Assembly (NCBI GenBank): GCA_002256435.1
Contig: NKJC01000001.1
Coordinates: 1,674,001-1,738,000, forward strand
Origin: Chitinophagaceae bacterium BSSC1
GTDB taxonomy: Bacteria > Bacteroidota > Bacteroidia > Chitinophagales > Chitinophagaceae
Direction: 5' to 3'
Length of the DNA stretch: 64,000 nucleotides
The position numbers were made by a program, and so were the translations under genes. Each line of letters begins with the position of its first letter. Position 1 is the stretch's first letter. The notes beneath the pieces are model-generated. The model saw only the letters and a list, made by a program, of their open reading frames with translations. It had not been told where the DNA came from and did not search any database. Positions 1-9,702 of the stretch are shown here, in pieces.

Positions 1-259
1 TGTAACCTGGAGCAGAAATGGTTGGGGTTTGGTTATAACTACCCTTGATTCCTCCTACAAATGCGCGTTTGTAAAAACCTTGGGCAATAATTTTGTCTAT
101 ATTGGGTTTGTTGGTTTTTTCTAATAGATCCGCTGGAATACCATCGGCAATGACAAAAACTACTTTAGGAGTTTTCATTTTAGAAACCTGTGCATCTAAG
201 CTGCTAATTACCACTAGCAATGGAATCATTATCCAAATAAAGGAGTTAGGCTTTTTCAT
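1..259 (-). CDS. Alkaline phosphatase-superfamily phosphodiesterase, N-terminal part (cut by window edge)
   Basis: Only the first 86 codons are inside the window, starting from an ATG at 259 and running off the left edge. The product begins with a hydrophobic export signal ([20 protein letters not shown]). Next comes [14 protein letters not shown], the strand and first metal-binding Asp typical of the nucleotide pyrophosphatase/phosphodiesterase branch of the alkaline phosphatase superfamily. The segment [11 protein letters not shown] then matches the region holding the Thr nucleophile in that branch. The family hydrolyses phosphodiesters or phosphomonoesters in the periplasm with two metal ions. 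It diverges from the beta-propeller gene to its right, leaving about 60 bp for both promoters. The substrate cannot be told from this fragment. Confidence 0.75.
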   Translation of the reverse strand, partial: MKKPNSFIWIMIPLLVVISSLDAQVSKMKTPKVVFVIADGIPADLLEKTNKPNIDKIIAQGFYKRAFVGGIKGSYNQTPTISAPGY

Positions 260-321
260 AAGGGAAAATTAATACTTAGCCCTGAAAGAAAAGTCTAATT
301 TGGTTGATTCAATCAAACATC

Positions 322-1332
322 ATGAAAATTTCATTTACCAGTATTTGTTTTGCTGCCGTTCTTATTTGTAACCAATCAAATGCACAAGCCACTAAGTATC
401 ATTTAGGTAAAACCTTTAAGATTGCTAGTGCTGGAAGCTGGGACTATTTAACTGTAGATGAAAATAGTAATAGGCTCTATGTGTCTCACGCCACCCAAGT
501 AAATGTGTTAGATAAAAATACAGGAGATAGTATTGGTGTGATTCCCAATACTACAGGGGTTCATGGGATTGCCATAGTTCCTTCATTGGGTAAAGGTTAT
601 ACTAGCAATGGTAGGTTAAACAATGTAACGGTGTTTGATTTGAAAACCTTACAAGTATTGTCCCAAATCAATACAGGTGAAAATCCTGATGCCATTATGT
701 ATGACGAATTTTCAAAAAGAATCATCACTTGTAATGGCAGAAGCAAGGATTTAACCATTATTGACCCCAATACAGAAAAAGTAGTTGCCACCATACCCGT
801 TGGAGGTAAATTGGAAACAGCAGTAAGTGATCTTAAAGGAAGGTTGTATGTAAACAATGAAGACAAACATGAAATTGCAGTGATTGATCTTAAAACAAAT
901 ACAGTCATAACACAATGGTCACTAGCACCAGGCGAATCGCCAACAGGACTAGTAATTGATAGGAAAAACAATCGAATTTTTGCTACCTGTGAAAAATTAT
1001 TAGTTGCAATAGACACTAAAGACGGGAAAATCATAAGTACTATTCCTATAGGAGAGGGTTGTGATGGTGCCGCATTTGATCCTAGCACTGGATTGGTATT
1101 TACTTCTAATGGCGCAGCAGCTACCATTTCTATCATCCAATCTGGCAAGTCTATTGAATTGCTTTCAACCATCAATAGCAAGCGCAGCGCCAGAACCATT
1201 GCCATTGATACAAAATCACACAAGATTTACTTGCCAACTGCAGAGATGGAACCTGTTCCTGCTGACGCACCAAAAGGAGCCAGACCCAAAATGATTCCTG
1301 GTACTTTTCAGATACTTGTATTTGAGCAGTAG
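322..1332 (+). CDS. Secreted YVTN/YncE-type beta-propeller protein
   Basis: A 336-residue exported protein. I chose the ATG at 322 because it places a clean signal peptide (MKISFTSICFAAVLICNQSNAQA) at the N-terminus; an in-frame TTG at 304 is the alternative. The body consists of repeated blades of the YVTN type: a Val/Ile-rich strand, then a short DxKTxKV-like turn, as in VIDLKTNTVITQW and IDPNTEKVVATIPVGG. This is the YncE-like seven-bladed propeller fold, seen in periplasmic binding or scaffold proteins with no conserved catalytic residues. The function is unknown. A hairpin terminator follows the stop, so this is probably a single-gene transcript. Confidence 0.8.
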   Translation: MKISFTSICFAAVLICNQSNAQATKYHLGKTFKIASAGSWDYLTVDENSNRLYVSHATQVNVLDKNTGDSIGVIPNTTGVHGIAIVPSLGKGYTSNGRLNNVTVFDLKTLQVLSQINTGENPDAIMYDEFSKRIITCNGRSKDLTIIDPNTEKVVATIPVGGKLETAVSDLKGRLYVNNEDKHEIAVIDLKTNTVITQWSLAPGESPTGLVIDRKNNRIFATCEKLLVAIDTKDGKIISTIPIGEGCDGAAFDPSTGLVFTSNGAAATISIIQSGKSIELLSTINSKRSARTIAIDTKSHKIYLPTAEMEPVPADAPKGARPKMIPGTFQILVFEQ

Positions 1333-1351
1333 TTTGTTTTATAACTAAATT

Positions 1352-1381
1352 GAAAGCCTCCACTTGGGGGCTTTCTTGTTC
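1352..1381 (+). terminator. Rho-independent terminator after the propeller gene
   Basis: The sequence GAAAGCCTCC - ACTT - GGGGGCTTTC forms a stem of about ten pairs, with one wobble or mismatch, and is followed by a short T-rich run (TTGTT). It sits 20 bp after the propeller stop and before the Rieske gene, so it separates the two transcripts. Confidence 0.7.
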
Positions 1382-1408
1382 AAAACAAGTACATTTAAAA
1401 AAAAGTCC

Positions 1409-2497
1409 ATGCCGGATTTTCAGATAGATCCCAATATTGCCCGGGCCAAAACCATTGCCAAGGAATTCTATTTAGATGCCCAGTATTTTGAAGCGTCTAA
1501 GGAACAGATATTTGCCAAGAGCTGGCAATATCTTGGTCATAAGGAACAAGTGCAGAATCATGGACAAGTTCAGCCCGTGATGCTGTTGGAAAAATATTTG
1601 GATGAACCCTTGGTTTTGACCAAGGACCAAGAAGGTAAAACGCACTGCTTACCCAATGTTTGTAATCATAGGGGCAACTTGCTTTGTTATGAAGCCTGCA
1701 ATACCAAACAAATCCGATGTAAGTATCATGGCAGGCTGTTTCAATTAAATGGAACATTTATTTCCATGCCGGAATTTAGAGAGGTAGAAAATTTTATTCC
1801 TGAAAACAATCACTTGCAACAGTTGCCCTTGTTTGAATGGGCGGGTTTGTATTTTACCAGTTTAAATCCTGTAATGCCTGCTGGGGCTTATTTTCAAGAG
1901 ATGATGAATAGGATTAGTTGGTTGCCCTTAGACAAATTGGTTCATCATCCAGACCTTGGTCAGGAGTTTGAAGTTCAAGCCAATTGGGCACTCTATTGTG
2001 AGAATTATTTAGAAGGTTTTCATATTCCATTTGTTCATCCAGCTTTGAATGCTGTGATTGATTTTAAGAACTATAGCACGGAATTATTTCCTTATGCCAA
2101 TTTGCAATTAGGAATTGCAAAGGATTCAGATTCGGTTTTTGAGATTCCAGCCACATCGCCGGATTACGGCAAACAAGTGGCAGCCTATTATTTCTGGGTT
2201 TATCCCAATCTGATGTTCAATTTTTATCCCTGGGGATTGTCATTGAATGTGATTGAACCCTTAACACCCACTACTACCAAAGTTAGATTTTTGAGTTTTG
2301 TTTATGACCATAGTAAATTGGAACAAGGTGCTGGATCTGGTTTGAGTAGCGTAGAAGCGGAAGACGAAGAAGTGGTACAGAATGTTCAAAAAGGTATTCG
2401 CTCAAGGTTTTACAAACATGGAAGGTATGCAGTGCATCGGGAACAAGGCACGCATCATTTTCATTCCCTGATAGCACAATCATTCAAGCATGTCTGA
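1409..2497 (+). CDS. Rieske [2Fe-2S] ring-hydroxylating-type oxygenase, alpha subunit
   Basis: A 362-residue protein from the ATG at 1409; an upstream TTG at 1364 lies inside the preceding terminator and is unlikely. The N-terminal Rieske domain has the full cluster signature CNH then CKYH (Cys85, His87, Cys104, His107). The catalytic domain has NWALYCENYLEGFH with His205 and His210 as mononuclear iron ligands, and a later Asp-rich helix (EDEEVVQNVQKG) that can supply the third ligand. The architecture fits alpha subunits that hydroxylate or N-demethylate small molecules, including choline monooxygenase and betaine demethylase relatives. No dedicated reductase gene is visible here. The end overlaps the next gene by 8 bp, suggesting co-translation with the permease. 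Confidence 0.88.
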   Translation: MPDFQIDPNIARAKTIAKEFYLDAQYFEASKEQIFAKSWQYLGHKEQVQNHGQVQPVMLLEKYLDEPLVLTKDQEGKTHCLPNVCNHRGNLLCYEACNTKQIRCKYHGRLFQLNGTFISMPEFREVENFIPENNHLQQLPLFEWAGLYFTSLNPVMPAGAYFQEMMNRISWLPLDKLVHHPDLGQEFEVQANWALYCENYLEGFHIPFVHPALNAVIDFKNYSTELFPYANLQLGIAKDSDSVFEIPATSPDYGKQVAAYYFWVYPNLMFNFYPWGLSLNVIEPLTPTTTKVRFLSFVYDHSKLEQGAGSGLSSVEAEDEEVVQNVQKGIRSRFYKHGRYAVHREQGTHHFHSLIAQSFKHV

Positions 2498-3911
2498 ACT
2501 CAAGCGTAGTTTATCTGCTAATACCACTATTGCCCTAGTGATAGGTGGGATTATTGGCTCTGGCATTTTTATGAAACCCGCTCTCATGGCTTCTCAGCTA
2601 GGATCGCCTTGGTTGTTATTGAGCGCATGGGTAGTAGCAGGTGTGGTTACCCTATTTGGGGCATTGAGCAATGCAGAAGTAGCTTGTATGTTTCCCGAAA
2701 CCGGTGGGCAATATGTCTTCTTTCAAAAAATGTATGGTAATGGTTTTGCCTTTTTGTATGGCTGGAGTGCGTTTGCTGTTTTTAACACAGCGGGCAACGC
2801 ATCTGTGGCATGGGTATTCTCTCAGTACATCAATTATTTTATAGAACTGCCAAGGCTTGCACCCGCAGCGGAGTTGGCTACTATTTGGCATATTCCTTAT
2901 ATAGGTGATATTCATCCTTTAGAAAATTTGGGTGTAAAATCAATGACCATTTTATTGATTTTAATACTCACTACTATTAATTATTTCAGTGTGAATTACG
3001 GTGGTGCTTTGCAAAGATTCCTCACCATTTTAAAAGCTGTGGCCATTGTAGTTTTAATTGGCGGAATCTTATTTTCAAGAAAAGGTTCTATGCAACACTT
3101 GCATGAAACCTTACCATCATCTCCACAGGGATGGGCCATGGTGGGGGCATATATGGCGGCTATTTCAGGCGCATTTTGGGGATACGATGGTTGGAATAAT
3201 ATTTGTTTTGTTGCTGGTGAGGTAAAAAATCCGCAGCGTAATATTCCCCGCAGTTTATTCTTAGGCTTGAGCTTTTGCATACTGGTATATACCTTGGTCA
3301 ACTTGGCTTATATCTATGTGCTTCCCATTGGCCAATTGGCCGCTTCTCCTTTTGTGGCATCCGAAGCCGCAACGGTTACTTGGGGATTAATAGGAGGTTC
3401 CTTGATTGCATTATTAGTGATACTCTCCACCCTTGGTTCTACCAATGCCAATGTGCTATCAACGGCAAGGGTTACTTATGCCATGGGCGATGGTAATAGA
3501 CTATTTGCTTGGGCTGGTAAGACGCAGCCTAAGTTTCAAACCCCAGGCAATGCATTGTGGTTGAACGCTATTTGGACTGTTGTGTTGATCATCAGCGGCT
3601 CTTTTGATATGCTGACCGATATGCTCATTTTTGTGAGCTGGTTTTTTTATGGCATGAGTGGATTGGGCGTGTTTTTATTACGCAGCCGCATGAAAGACTT
3701 TCCAAGACAGTACAAGGTTTGGGGCTATCCCTTGGTGCCCATTTGTTTTGTGGCATTTGTGGCTTTCTTTTTATGCAGTACCCTGATAACAGATATTCAA
3801 CATTATAGAGACGGTAGCGCACCCATCATTAATTCTTTGTTAGGTTTACTTATAACAGCCATTGGAATACCGGTGTATTTTCTGTCTAAAAAGAAAGGGA
3901 CTACTGTCTAA
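2490..3911 (+). CDS. APC-superfamily amino acid permease
   Basis: A 473-residue integral membrane protein with about twelve hydrophobic segments. The first helix carries the broken-helix signature GGIIGSGIF of the amino acid-polyamine-organocation (APC) superfamily, followed by the GALSNAEVACMFPETGGQYVF region typical of LAT/YhdG-like exchangers. These carriers move amino acids or related amines across the inner membrane by symport or exchange. The start codon lies inside the end of the Rieske oxygenase gene (8-bp overlap), so the two are almost certainly one operon and the transported compound may be the oxygenase substrate. The penicillin-acylase-like gene follows about 70 bp downstream on the same strand. 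Confidence 0.9.
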   Translation: MSELKRSLSANTTIALVIGGIIGSGIFMKPALMASQLGSPWLLLSAWVVAGVVTLFGALSNAEVACMFPETGGQYVFFQKMYGNGFAFLYGWSAFAVFNTAGNASVAWVFSQYINYFIELPRLAPAAELATIWHIPYIGDIHPLENLGVKSMTILLILILTTINYFSVNYGGALQRFLTILKAVAIVVLIGGILFSRKGSMQHLHETLPSSPQGWAMVGAYMAAISGAFWGYDGWNNICFVAGEVKNPQRNIPRSLFLGLSFCILVYTLVNLAYIYVLPIGQLAASPFVASEAATVTWGLIGGSLIALLVILSTLGSTNANVLSTARVTYAMGDGNRLFAWAGKTQPKFQTPGNALWLNAIWTVVLIISGSFDMLTDMLIFVSWFFYGMSGLGVFLLRSRMKDFPRQYKVWGYPLVPICFVAFVAFFLCSTLITDIQHYRDGSAPIINSLLGLLITAIGIPVYFLSKKKGTTV

Positions 3912-3982
3912 TTTGAGCACCTGTTGTGGAATGAAAATATTCTGCCAGCTTTTTTCTAACTTACCAGTTCTAAATGTTTGCC

Positions 3983-6397
3983 ATGAAACTGTTCAAACGC
4001 ATTCTACTTGCTTTGTTGATCCTGATTGTAGTAGCCGGAGCCGGCAGCTATTTTTATTTGCAAAGTTTAAAACCGGACTATAACGCCAACCTTCAATTGC
4101 CAGGCTTAAGCGCAGAGGTAGAAGTGCTCTATGATAATTATGCTATTCCGCATATTTATGCGCAGAATGAAGAAGACCTGTTCTATGCATTTGGTTATGT
4201 ACACGCGCAAGACCGTTTGTTTCAAATGGAAATGCTGCGCCGCTTAGCTGATGGTAGATTGGCAGAACTCTTTGGTGACAAGGCATTGGCCTCTGACAAG
4301 TTTTTTAGAATGCTTAGTTTTAGAGAGCAGGCCAAAATTACCTTGGCTGAGGTATACAAAGACCCCAATGCGCCTTTTGTAAAAGCTGCCAAAGCTTATT
4401 TAAAAGGCATTAACCAATATATCAAAGCAGGCAAGACACCTATTGAATATACCATAGCTGGCATTCCCAAAACGGAATTTACCATGGAAGACATGGAGAT
4501 TATTGTGGGATTTATGGGTTATACTTTTGTAGGTGCCTTCCGTGCAGAAGCAGTTGCCACCACCATTGCAAGCAAATTTGGCATGGACTATTTTAATGAT
4601 GTTTTACAAAATTGGCCCGATAGTACCCAGTTGATTCCAGTGCAAGCTTCTGAAAAAGCATCGCTGCAAGCATCTGCTAAAAACCTGACTAGTATGGCTG
4701 CACAGGTTGGTAGGTTGCAAGAGAATCTCCCTTATCCTCCCTTCTTTGGTTCCAATGGTTGGGTGATTGCGGGTTCTAAAACCAAGTCTGGTAAACCCAT
4801 TCTTTCAAACGATACGCATATTGCTTTTGCACAACCATCGGTTTGGTATGAAGCCGCACTAGAATGCCCTGGCTATAAAGTCTATGGTAATTTTCTAGCG
4901 GGTACACCTGTTCCAGCACTGGGTCATTCAGACAAAGGCGGATGGGGTCTGACCATGTTTGAAAATGATGATGCAGATTTTTATAAAGAGAAAGCCAACC
5001 CCTCAAATGCCAATCAGGTTTGGTATAAAGACCATTGGGAAGACTTAACAATACGCAAAGAAACCATTAAAGTAAAGGGCAGGCCCGATGAAATTTTTGA
5101 AGTAAAAAAATCCAGACATGGTTATCTCATGAACGGCGCTTTTGATGGCGTAAAAGAGATTGCTGATCCTATTGCGCTTTGGTGGGTCTATCACCAGTTT
5201 CCATCCAGACATTTGCAAGTGTTCTATAATCTAAGTCATGCTAGCAATGCAGCCGATGCAGCCGTTGCGGTAGAACCATTAACCGCTCCAGGTTTGAATT
5301 TTATGTGGGGCGATACGGCTGGAAATATTGCTTGGTGGGCTGCGGGTAAATTACCCATTAGACCAGCACATGTAAATCCGCAACTCATCTTAGATGGTTC
5401 CACTGGACTAGATGATCCACAAGGTTGGCTTGACTTTAAACAGAATCCACAGATCCTCAATCCTGCTCGTGGCGTGCTTTACACTGCCAATAACCAGCCA
5501 GAAGACATGGGAACTGGATTGGTGCCGGGATATTATGTACCCGCTAATCGCGCAAAGCGCATAGAGGAATTGGTTTTCACGGATAAAAAAGACTGGGATG
5601 AAGAGAGTGTTCGTGCTACTATTAATGATGTCACCAGTAGTACTTATCCGCCATTGCTTGCTAAGATTTTGCCTTTGGTGAACCAAGAACAATTGAGCCC
5701 ATCGGCCCGCAATGCCATGAGCATTTTGCGCAAATGGGATGGTGCTCACGGCCTAGAAAATATTGAACCAGCCATCTATTACAAATTCAATTACCTGATT
5801 TTGAAATATGCCATGGAAGACGAATTGGGTGCGGAAACTTTTAACCAATTTGAAAATCAAGCCAGTTTAAAACGAAATACGGTGAGCTTTTTCTTGAATG
5901 ATAGTTCTAAATGGTGGAACAATATTCATACCCCGGAAAAAGAAACCAGGGCGCAGATTTTTACCCGCGCCATGAATGATGCTGCTGATCAATTGGTAAA
6001 ACAACTAGGTGAAAATACCGCTAACTGGCAGTGGAAAAAAGTGCATACGCTGGAACACAAACACCCACTAGGAATTATCCCTGTTGCGGGCAAATTGTTT
6101 AATGTGGGTCCTATTCCACTCATGGGTGGAAGAGAAACCATTAATAACCTAGACTTCAACCTAGATAGCTCAGGACTTTACAAAGTAACTTATGGTCCAG
6201 CCCTGCGCAGGGTCATTGACTTTGGTAATCCCGCAGGGGCCATGAGTGTGAACCCAACCGGTCAGTCAGGCTATTTTATGAGCCCTCACTATGATGACCA
6301 AGCATTGATGTTTGCACAGGGAGGTAAGCGTCCGGAGCTAACACAAAGAAATGAAGTAGAGAAAAAGAAGATTGGTAGAACGGTGTTTAAGCCATAG
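3983..6397 (+). CDS. Penicillin acylase-family Ntn-hydrolase (periplasmic amidase)
   Basis: An 804-residue precursor with an N-terminal membrane or signal segment (KRILLALLILIVVAGAGSYFY). An ATG nine bases upstream (3974) is also possible. The alpha-chain region contains NYAIPHIYAQNEEDLFYAFG and HAQDRLFQMEMLRR, typical of this family. The beta chain would start at Ser257 in FFGSNGWVIAGSKT, the autocatalytic cleavage site and N-terminal nucleophile, followed by LSNDTHI. Members hydrolyse amides such as beta-lactam side chains, N-acyl-homoserine lactones and N-acyl amino acids. The permease and Rieske oxygenase just upstream fit the handling of a released amine or amino acid, but this link is inferred from neighbourhood only. 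Confidence 0.88.
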   Translation: MKLFKRILLALLILIVVAGAGSYFYLQSLKPDYNANLQLPGLSAEVEVLYDNYAIPHIYAQNEEDLFYAFGYVHAQDRLFQMEMLRRLADGRLAELFGDKALASDKFFRMLSFREQAKITLAEVYKDPNAPFVKAAKAYLKGINQYIKAGKTPIEYTIAGIPKTEFTMEDMEIIVGFMGYTFVGAFRAEAVATTIASKFGMDYFNDVLQNWPDSTQLIPVQASEKASLQASAKNLTSMAAQVGRLQENLPYPPFFGSNGWVIAGSKTKSGKPILSNDTHIAFAQPSVWYEAALECPGYKVYGNFLAGTPVPALGHSDKGGWGLTMFENDDADFYKEKANPSNANQVWYKDHWEDLTIRKETIKVKGRPDEIFEVKKSRHGYLMNGAFDGVKEIADPIALWWVYHQFPSRHLQVFYNLSHASNAADAAVAVEPLTAPGLNFMWGDTAGNIAWWAAGKLPIRPAHVNPQLILDGSTGLDDPQGWLDFKQNPQILNPARGVLYTANNQPEDMGTGLVPGYYVPANRAKRIEELVFTDKKDWDEESVRATINDVTSSTYPPLLAKILPLVNQEQLSPSARNAMSILRKWDGAHGLENIEPAIYYKFNYLILKYAMEDELGAETFNQFENQASLKRNTVSFFLNDSSKWWNNIHTPEKETRAQIFTRAMNDAADQLVKQLGENTANWQWKKVHTLEHKHPLGIIPVAGKLFNVGPIPLMGGRETINNLDFNLDSSGLYKVTYGPALRRVIDFGNPAGAMSVNPTGQSGYFMSPHYDDQALMFAQGGKRPELTQRNEVEKKKIGRTVFKP

Positions 6398-6410
6398 ATG
6401 CTATCTATGG
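6392..6410. promoter_or_regulatory. Candidate OxyR dyad upstream of katG
   Basis: A perfect 8-bp inverted repeat, CCATAGAT-GCT-ATCTATGG, starts inside the last codons of the acylase gene. Its core at 6394-6408 fits the classical OxyR dyad ATAGnTnnnAnCTAT at every defined position. It ends about 84 bp before the katG start. No T-run follows it, so a terminator role is less likely. A second dyad at the usual 22-bp spacing is not clear. Confidence 0.5.
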
Positions 6411-6424
6411 GTTGATTCATTTAA

Positions 6425-8710
<2,286 letters not shown>

Positions 8711-8731
8711 TTATACTAGCAATCATAAACA

Positions 8732-8765
8732 AAGAGCCCTCGACATTTTCGAGGGCTCTTTTGTT
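8732..8765. terminator. Bidirectional terminator between katG and oxyR
   Basis: A 12-bp perfect stem AAGAGCCCTCGA / TCGAGGGCTCTT surrounds a 5-base loop. It has a T-run on the plus side and a matching run for the minus strand on the other side. It lies exactly between the convergent katG and oxyR stops and can end both transcripts. Confidence 0.92.
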
Positions 8766-9702
8766 AAATCTCTACAATATTGAGTTCGTTATTCTTGTAT
8801 TTGTTGGCTTTTAATTGTTTGCCCACAATCTTTTTAATCAGTGTAGCAATGGCCAAGATCAAATGCTTTTTGGCATAAGGCCGATAATATAAAATGCTTA
8901 CTTCTCTTACAGGAAAGGGTTTGTGAAAAAAGCTGATCCTAGATTTTCTTTCCGCAGACAAACTTTGATAATAGAGTTCTGGAATTAAAGTAAGCCCACC
9001 AAATTCATCCACCATATTCAACAAAGTGTCAAAGGAATTGGCCTGAAACTGTAGGTTCTTGTGTGTGAGTTCTTTCTTTTTTAAAGCACAGAGATTGATA
9101 AACTGTTCGCGCAAACAATGCCCTTCTTCTAGTAACCAAATCTTGTGGTCCTTGATCTCATCAGGAAGCAAGTATTTCTTTTTGGTATCGGTTTTACCAT
9201 AGACCAACAAGGTTTCATAATAGAGAATCTCCTCTTCCATGCCACTGTGTTCAATGGGAGTAGAGAGAATACCCATGTCTATATTTTCTTCTTTTAATTG
9301 TTCTAAAATGGCATTGGTATTAATCTCTAAAATTTCAAAACTAAGTTTGGGATAACTGTTCAGCAATTCTTGGATAATCTTAGGCAATAGGGTATTGGCA
9401 ATGGTGGGAATGATTCCAATCTTTATATGCCCCTCAATTTCTGGTTTGTCCTGTCTGGCTTTTTCTTTTAAGATTCTGCTATGGTCTAAAATGCTATGTG
9501 CTTCTTTTAAAATTTGCAAACCAATATCCGTAGTGAGAATGGGATTTTGTTTTCTATCAAAAATCACAGCGCCTAATTCTTCTTCCAATTTTTTGATCAT
9601 GGCACTCAAAGTAGCTTGTGCCACATGACAATGCTCAGCCGCCTTGGTAAAGCTTTTGAGTTTGTCTACTGCAATAATATATTCTAGTTGTTGTATGTTC
9701 AC
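8764..9702 (-). CDS. oxyR: OxyR, LysR-type peroxide-sensing regulator
   Basis: A 312-residue LysR-family regulator with the N-terminal winged HTH (QLEYIIAVDKLKSFTKAAEHCHVAQATLSAMIKKLE is the LysR pattern, residues 5-40). The effector domain contains LLEEGHCLREQ...LC, with Cys196 and Cys205 nine residues apart, exactly the spacing of the redox pair Cys199/Cys208 in E. coli OxyR. Both switch cysteines are therefore present. It converges on katG, a typical OxyR target. The start is a GTG whose GTGA overlaps the stop of the GH2 gene upstream, so it can be translated from that gene's transcript. It probably also regulates katG through the dyad upstream of that gene. Confidence 0.93.
   Translation of the reverse strand: MNIQQLEYIIAVDKLKSFTKAAEHCHVAQATLSAMIKKLEEELGAVIFDRKQNPILTTDIGLQILKEAHSILDHSRILKEKARQDKPEIEGHIKIGIIPTIANTLLPKIIQELLNSYPKLSFEILEINTNAILEQLKEENIDMGILSTPIEHSGMEEEILYYETLLVYGKTDTKKKYLLPDEIKDHKIWLLEEGHCLREQFINLCALKKKELTHKNLQFQANSFDTLLNMVDEFGGLTLIPELYYQSLSAERKSRISFFHKPFPVREVSILYYRPYAKKHLILAIATLIKKIVGKQLKANKYKNNELNIVEI

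Noticed and set aside
597..1223. Long minus-strand open frame of 208 codons inside the beta-propeller gene
   Set aside because: It is antisense to a clear exported propeller protein with a signal peptide; its residues show no family motif and no start context.
1364..1408. TTG start extending the Rieske oxygenase by 15 residues
   Set aside because: It lies inside the terminator hairpin of the upstream gene; the ATG at 1409 starts the expected N-terminus.
6392..6410. Terminator for the acylase gene
   Set aside because: The hairpin lacks a T-run and overlaps the stop codon; its fit to the OxyR dyad is the better reading.
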